From positions 1-10,137 of the forward strand of contig CATMVR010000116.1 in NCBI GenBank assembly GCA_950075905.1: DNA of 10,137 nucleotides, written 5' to 3'. A model generated the notes under the pieces. That model saw only the letters and a list, made by a program, of their open reading frames with translations, was not told where the DNA came from and searched no databases. This document shows positions 6,719-10,137 of the stretch, piece by piece. Made by a program: the position numbers and the translations under genes. Position 1 is the stretch's first letter; each line of letters begins with the position of its first letter. The stretch is from an uncultured Persicitalea sp. GTDB taxonomy: Bacteria > Bacteroidota > Bacteroidia > Cytophagales > Spirosomataceae.

Positions 6719-8077
6719 GTGCACAGATACCTCCGGCTCGATTTCTTCCAGTTGAATCTGGGGCAATCTTTTGTAAAAGCGGTAGGTGAGCAGAATGGCT
6801 GAAACGGTAAGGCCCGCGAGCAGACCAATCCAGACGCCCTGTACATCCATACCTAGTGGGAAAGCCAGCATGTAGCTGAGGGGCAGAGCTACTCCCCAGT
6901 AGGCAAAGAGGGTCAGCAGGGTAGGCATATTGACATCAGCCACCCCGCGTAACACGCCCAGACCCACTACCTGAATACCGTCGGAGAGCTGGAAGAAACC
7001 GGCAATGATGACCAGCGTAGCGGCGATGGATGATACGGCGAGATTGTCGCGTATGTACAGGCTGACGAGCCACTCGTTGGCGCTCAGGAAGAGAACGCAG
7101 CAAAGACCCATAAAGAGGGTTACCAGCAGGAAAGCCGCCGTGCCTGCCCGCTGCACGGCAGATCGGTTGTTTCTTCCTACCGCCATACCTACCCGGATGC
7201 TGCCCGCCGCCGCGATGCCGGTAGCCATCATGTAGGTAGTAGAGGCCATATTGATCGCAATCTGATGGGCGGCCAGTTGGGGCTCGCCCAGCCAGCCGAT
7301 CATGATTACAGCCAGCGAGAAAGCGGCAATTTCGAAAAAGAACTGGAAGCCTCCCGGCAAGCCCAGGCGGAGAATTTTTTCGATAAGCGGCCGAAGCGGC
7401 AGGGTAGTTTCAACGACCAGGTAGCTTCTGAAAAAGGAGTCTTTTTTGACGTATACCCAGATGGCCACGGCCATATAAATCCGGGAAAGCAAGGTGGCGT
7501 ACGCGGCCCCGTTGAGCCCTAGCCGATGGATGAGGGCGTAGTTGAGCAGGGCGTTCAGTATCAGGGCAGACATGGTAATGAACATGGCCACCCGGGGGCG
7601 GGAAAGCCCGTCGCAAAGCTGGCGAATGGCCACAAACAGCAACAAAGGCACGTTGGAAACCGTTAGTATGAGTATAAAGGGTTTTGCCATACGGGTAATG
7701 TCGGGAGTTTGCCCAAAGAGCTCAAACTGCCAGGCTACTCCCACGCAGATTAGTCCCAGGATCAGACCCAGCGACCAGGCTACCCGGATTACAGACCGGA
7801 AAAGACGATTTATTTCCTTCGTATTCCTTTTGCCCGCGGCTTGTGATACCAGCGCCGAAACGATGCCCAGTCCGCCAATCCCGATACTTCCCACCAGAAA
7901 AGTAATGGAATTGGCAATGCCGGCGGCACCCAGCGGAATGGCTCCCAGAATACGGCCAATCATCAGATTGTCAGTGACGCCCATCAGTACCACACCCAAT
8001 TGCGCAATGACAATCGGAATGCTGAGACGGAGCGTTTCCCGCATATCGTTTCTATAAAGACGTACTAATGATTGCAT
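6716..8077 (-). CDS. MATE-family (NorM-like) multidrug/cation antiporter
   Basis: Inner-membrane exporter of the MATE superfamily, expected to expel cationic drugs or metabolites in exchange for Na+ or H+. The 453 residues match the family's usual length and are hydrophobic throughout (about 12 segments in two bundles). Key acidic residues of Vibrio NorM have counterparts: D36 in GVTDNLMIG, E249 in GLPGGFQFFFE, and D366 in QLSDGIQVVGLGVLRG. Other MATE-like stretches are QLAAHQIAIN (267-276) and RVGMAVGRNN (295-304). The start is ATG (8075-8077) with a -7 box 50 bp upstream. The short acidic C-tail (about 440-453) is cytosolic. The substrate cannot be read from the sequence. It converges on the CPBP gene and diverges from the DUF4290 gene. 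Confidence 0.95.
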   Translation of the reverse strand: MQSLVRLYRNDMRETLRLSIPIVIAQLGVVLMGVTDNLMIGRILGAIPLGAAGIANSITFLVGSIGIGGLGIVSALVSQAAGKRNTKEINRLFRSVIRVAWSLGLILGLICVGVAWQFELFGQTPDITRMAKPFILILTVSNVPLLLFVAIRQLCDGLSRPRVAMFITMSALILNALLNYALIHRLGLNGAAYATLLSRIYMAVAIWVYVKKDSFFRSYLVVETTLPLRPLIEKILRLGLPGGFQFFFEIAAFSLAVIMIGWLGEPQLAAHQIAINMASTTYMMATGIAAAGSIRVGMAVGRNNRSAVQRAGTAAFLLVTLFMGLCCVLFLSANEWLVSLYIRDNLAVSSIAATLVIIAGFFQLSDGIQVVGLGVLRGVADVNMPTLLTLFAYWGVALPLSYMLAFPLGMDVQGVWIGLLAGLTVSAILLTYRFYKRLPQIQLEEIEPEVSVH

Positions 8078-8127
8078 GATAGCTGGCCAAAAAAACCGAA
8101 ATAGAGTACCCGTAAAATAAAAGTCCG

Positions 8128-8135
8128 CAAAAATA
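8128..8135 (-). promoter_or_regulatory. -7 box for the MATE gene
   Basis: On the minus strand this reads TATTTTTG, an exact TAnnTTTG, 50 bp before the MATE ATG. No good -33 TTTG is present at the expected distance, so the call rests on the -7 box alone. Confidence 0.4.
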
Positions 8136-8195
8136 GTGAAACCTGACCGGATGTGTCGCCTCCGGGCGATAATCTTATTTATAACAAAAACTTCT

Positions 8196-8203
8196 TAATT
8201 TTG
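8196..8203 (+). promoter_or_regulatory. -7 box for the DUF4290-murA operon
   Basis: TAATTTTG is an exact TAnnTTTG match ending 25 nt before the TTG start. A poor -33 candidate (TCTT, 8173-8176) lies 19 bases upstream. The transcript would begin near 8210, leaving a short leader of about 20 nt. Confidence 0.45.
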
Positions 8204-8228
8204 TCATTCTATAAACATCTTCACGCTT

Positions 8229-8948
8229 TTGAAAGAATACGGTAGCAACGTACAAAAACTCGCCGATCATATCGTCAAGATAGAAGATCCCGCGAAGCGC
8301 ACACTCTACGCGCACATACTGGTAGAATTGATGCGCCAGATTCACCCCAACATGAGGGATAATCAGGATTACTACAATAAATTGTGGGACGACCTGTACA
8401 TCATGTCGGATTTTGACCTGGAAGTGGAGAGCCCGTACCCGGCTCCTTCCAAGGAGATTCTGGGTAAAAAACCCCAGAAAGTAGGCTATAACCAGCATAG
8501 GCTCAACTACCACCACTATGGCAGAAATATTGAACTGCTGGTGGAAAAAGCCATTGAAACCGAAGATCAGGACGACCGCCTGGCGTTCGTGTCTTATCTG
8601 TACCGGCTGATGCGCTCCTTCTACAATGCCTGGAATCGTGACAACCCCGAAGATGTAGTGCTGCTGGAGCATTTGGAAGAGTTGTCGGAAGGGCAGCTGA
8701 AACCGGAAATTGACTATATTCGTCAGCATGGCCCCATCGAAGCTTCGCCTAAAGACCGCAACAGCAGTCAGGACAGGAGCCGGGGCAATACCGTATCGGG
8801 CTACAAGGCGCAGACGAACTTCAATAACGACCGGGCCAAAAATATCAGTCATGCCAGTCCGAGCGGCGGCAGCCGTAGCCGTCATACCAGCAAGTATTCC
8901 AATCGTAGTAACAGTAGTTCAAACAATAACCGAAATCGCAGGAAATAG
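8229..8948 (+). CDS. DUF4290-family protein with internal duplication
   Basis: Conserved Bacteroidota protein of unknown function, 239 residues, with no signal peptide or membrane segment, so probably cytosolic. The start is TTG: the frame is closed by TAA at 8196-8198, there is no ATG or GTG upstream, and the EYGSNVQKL N-terminus fits what I recall of the family. Two tandem copies of a helical unit are visible: residues 4-37 (YGSNVQKL...LMRQ) and 97-130 (YGRNIELL...LMRS), 11 of 34 identical without gaps, sharing YGxN, ED, R and LMR. An Asn/Ser/Arg/Lys-rich, probably disordered, basic tail covers about 175-239. murA follows after 34 nt, which suggests cotranscription and a possible link to cell-wall synthesis (inference). 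The family name is from recognition, not a search. Confidence 0.8.
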   Translation: MKEYGSNVQKLADHIVKIEDPAKRTLYAHILVELMRQIHPNMRDNQDYYNKLWDDLYIMSDFDLEVESPYPAPSKEILGKKPQKVGYNQHRLNYHHYGRNIELLVEKAIETEDQDDRLAFVSYLYRLMRSFYNAWNRDNPEDVVLLEHLEELSEGQLKPEIDYIRQHGPIEASPKDRNSSQDRSRGNTVSGYKAQTNFNNDRAKNISHASPSGGSRSRHTSKYSNRSNSSSNNNRNRRK

Positions 8949-8964
8949 AGTTAGTACATTTCCT
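8940..8964 (+). other. Short inverted repeat over the DUF4290 stop
   Basis: AGGAAAT (8940-8946) and ATTTCCT (8958-8964) form a 7-bp stem around an 11-base loop that includes most of the TAG stop. No T-run follows. It could be a weak intercistronic structure before murA, or chance. Confidence 0.3.
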
Positions 8965-8982
8965 GGCACTTCCAGATTCCTT

Positions 8983-10137
8983 ATGGCTTCATTCAAGATA
9001 ACCGGTGGCCGCCACCTGAAAGGCGAAATCATACCCCAGGGGGCCAAAAACGAAGCGCTTCAGATACTGTGCGCGGTACTTTTAACCCCGGAACCCGTTA
9101 CCATTCACAACATTCCATCCATTCGGGACGTCAATCAGCTCATTGATCTGCTGGTAGATTTGGGCGTACGTACGACTAAACTGGGTGACTCCTCGATCCG
9201 CTTTGAGGCCAACGAAGTCGATACTGACTATATGGAATCGGAGTCTTTCAAGCAGAAAGCAGCGGCCCTTCGGGGATCGGTGATGTTGCTGGGACCCATG
9301 CTGGCGCGCTTTCGGAAAGGGCGTATTCCGCGCCCTGGCGGCGACAAAATAGGTCGCCGGCGCCTGGATACCCACTTTTTGGGTTTTGAGAAGCTGGGGG
9401 CGGAATTTAGCTATGACCAGGAGGATGGCGGCTTTTACAAGGTAGATGCCACCAACCTGAAAGGTACCTACATGTTGCTGGACGAGGCCTCTGTGACCGG
9501 TACGGCCAACGTGCTGATGGCGGCCGTCATGGCCGAAGGTACCACTACCATCTACAACGCGGCCTGCGAGCCGTACCTGCAGCAGCTCTGCAAGATGCTC
9601 AACCGGATGGGCGCCAAAATATCGGGCGTGGGCTCCAACCTGCTTACCATCGAGGGCGTAGACAAACTGCACGGTACGGAGCATACGATGCTGCCGGACA
9701 TGATTGAAATCGGAAGTTTTATTGGCATGGCGGCTATGACGCAGTCCGAAATCACGATTAAGAATTGCCAGGTACCTATGCTGGGTATTATCCCCGACGT
9801 ATTCCGGCGGCTGGGTATTCAGCTGGAAATCCGGGGAGACGATATTTTCGTGCCCGCTCAGGAGCGCTACCGGATCGACAGCTACCTGGATGGCTCCACC
9901 ATGACCGTGGCGGATGCTCCCTGGCCAGGTTTTACGCCTGACCTACTAAGTATCGTGCTCGTCACGACCATTCAGGCGCAGGGTACGGTGCTGATTCACC
10001 AGAAAATGTTCGAGAGCCGCCTATTTTTTGTGGATAAGCTTATCGAAATGGGCGCGCAGATCATCCTTTGCGATCCGCACCGCGCTACGGTGATTGGTCT
10101 GAACCGCGAAACGCAGCTACGGGGTATTCGCATGACT
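8983..10137 (+). CDS. murA: UDP-GlcNAc 1-carboxyvinyltransferase, 3' end cut by window
   Basis: Transfers enolpyruvate from phosphoenolpyruvate to UDP-N-acetylglucosamine, the first committed step of peptidoglycan synthesis, in the cytosol. The frame is open from ATG 8983 to the window end (385 codons); roughly 40-50 residues are missing by family length. Visible features are K22-N23 in GAKNEALQ (as K22/N23 of E. coli), the active-site loop GGDKIGRRRLDTHF (119-132), and D320 in PGFTPDLLSIV, counterpart of the E. coli D305 base. The loop has Asp121 where E. coli MurA has the catalytic Cys115. Such Cys-to-Asp enzymes are active but not alkylated by fosfomycin. There is no Shine-Dalgarno sequence. 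It lies 34 nt after the DUF4290 gene, probably in the same operon. Confidence 0.96.
   Translation, partial: MASFKITGGRHLKGEIIPQGAKNEALQILCAVLLTPEPVTIHNIPSIRDVNQLIDLLVDLGVRTTKLGDSSIRFEANEVDTDYMESESFKQKAAALRGSVMLLGPMLARFRKGRIPRPGGDKIGRRRLDTHFLGFEKLGAEFSYDQEDGGFYKVDATNLKGTYMLLDEASVTGTANVLMAAVMAEGTTTIYNAACEPYLQQLCKMLNRMGAKISGVGSNLLTIEGVDKLHGTEHTMLPDMIEIGSFIGMAAMTQSEITIKNCQVPMLGIIPDVFRRLGIQLEIRGDDIFVPAQERYRIDSYLDGSTMTVADAPWPGFTPDLLSIVLVTTIQAQGTVLIHQKMFESRLFFVDKLIEMGAQIILCDPHRATVIGLNRETQLRGIRMT

Noticed and set aside
5958..8077. CPBP protein and MATE exporter as a bacteriocin processing/export/immunity system
   Set aside because: No precursor peptide gene, peptidase-ABC transporter or modification enzyme is nearby, and the two genes are convergent rather than an operon. 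The family names alone do not support it.
8156..8169. Hairpin TCGCC/GGCGA between the MATE and DUF4290 genes as an operator or terminator
   Set aside because: It has five base pairs only, with no T-run and no conserved position relative to either -7 box. Probably chance.
8175..8885. A 236-codon minus-strand open frame over the DUF4290 gene
   Set aside because: It is antisense to a recognisable family protein with a promoter, and its product looks like no family I know. Shadow frame.
9082..9684. A 200-codon minus-strand open frame inside murA
   Set aside because: Antisense to murA, which is intact and conserved on the plus strand.

Overview
The window looks like a chromosomal segment of a Bacteroidota bacterium, most likely of the Cytophagales (Dyadobacter/Spirosoma-like). 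That placement is inference from three things. Bacteroidota-type -7 boxes (TAnnTTTG) lie in front of several genes. Upstream of the starts there is no recognisable Shine-Dalgarno sequence. The gene content includes a DUF4290 protein, a MurA with Asp in place of the catalytic Cys, and a FkpA-like FKBP next to a Prc-type protease. Coding DNA is moderately GC-rich and the spacers are AT-rich. There are eight protein genes, no RNA genes, and no sign of phage, IS or CRISPR.

Left block, minus strand (about 1-2760): atpA and atpG encode the alpha and gamma subunits of F1 ATP synthase. They are read from a plausible promoter directly in front of atpA. No atpH, atpF, atpE or atpB lies upstream, so this is a split ATP-synthase locus. 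The 121-bp spacer between the two genes is unusually structured: tandem 8-bp units, a 16-bp perfect inverted repeat and a small GC hairpin. atpG starts with GTG.

Middle block, plus strand (2965-5911): a secreted FkpA-like FKBP prolyl isomerase is followed after 8 nt by a Prc/Tsp-type S41 tail-specific protease, and a strong hairpin ends the pair. Together they look like an envelope protein-folding and quality-control operon.

Next (5958-8077): a CPBP-family (CAAX protease and bacteriocin-processing family) membrane protein on the plus strand converges on a NorM-like MATE transporter on the minus strand. Their stop codons sit inside one 8-bp palindrome.

Right block, plus strand (about 8196 to the end): a DUF4290 protein starting at TTG contains a visible internal duplication and a basic Asn/Ser/Arg-rich tail. 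It is followed after 34 nt by murA, which makes the first committed peptidoglycan precursor. The window end cuts murA, leaving 385 codons.

Most of the window is conserved housekeeping and envelope biology. I see no clear undescribed multi-gene system. The observations most worth a second look are the atpA-atpG spacer, the DUF4290 repeat and its pairing with murA, and the nearly perfect but Cys-less lipobox of the protease.
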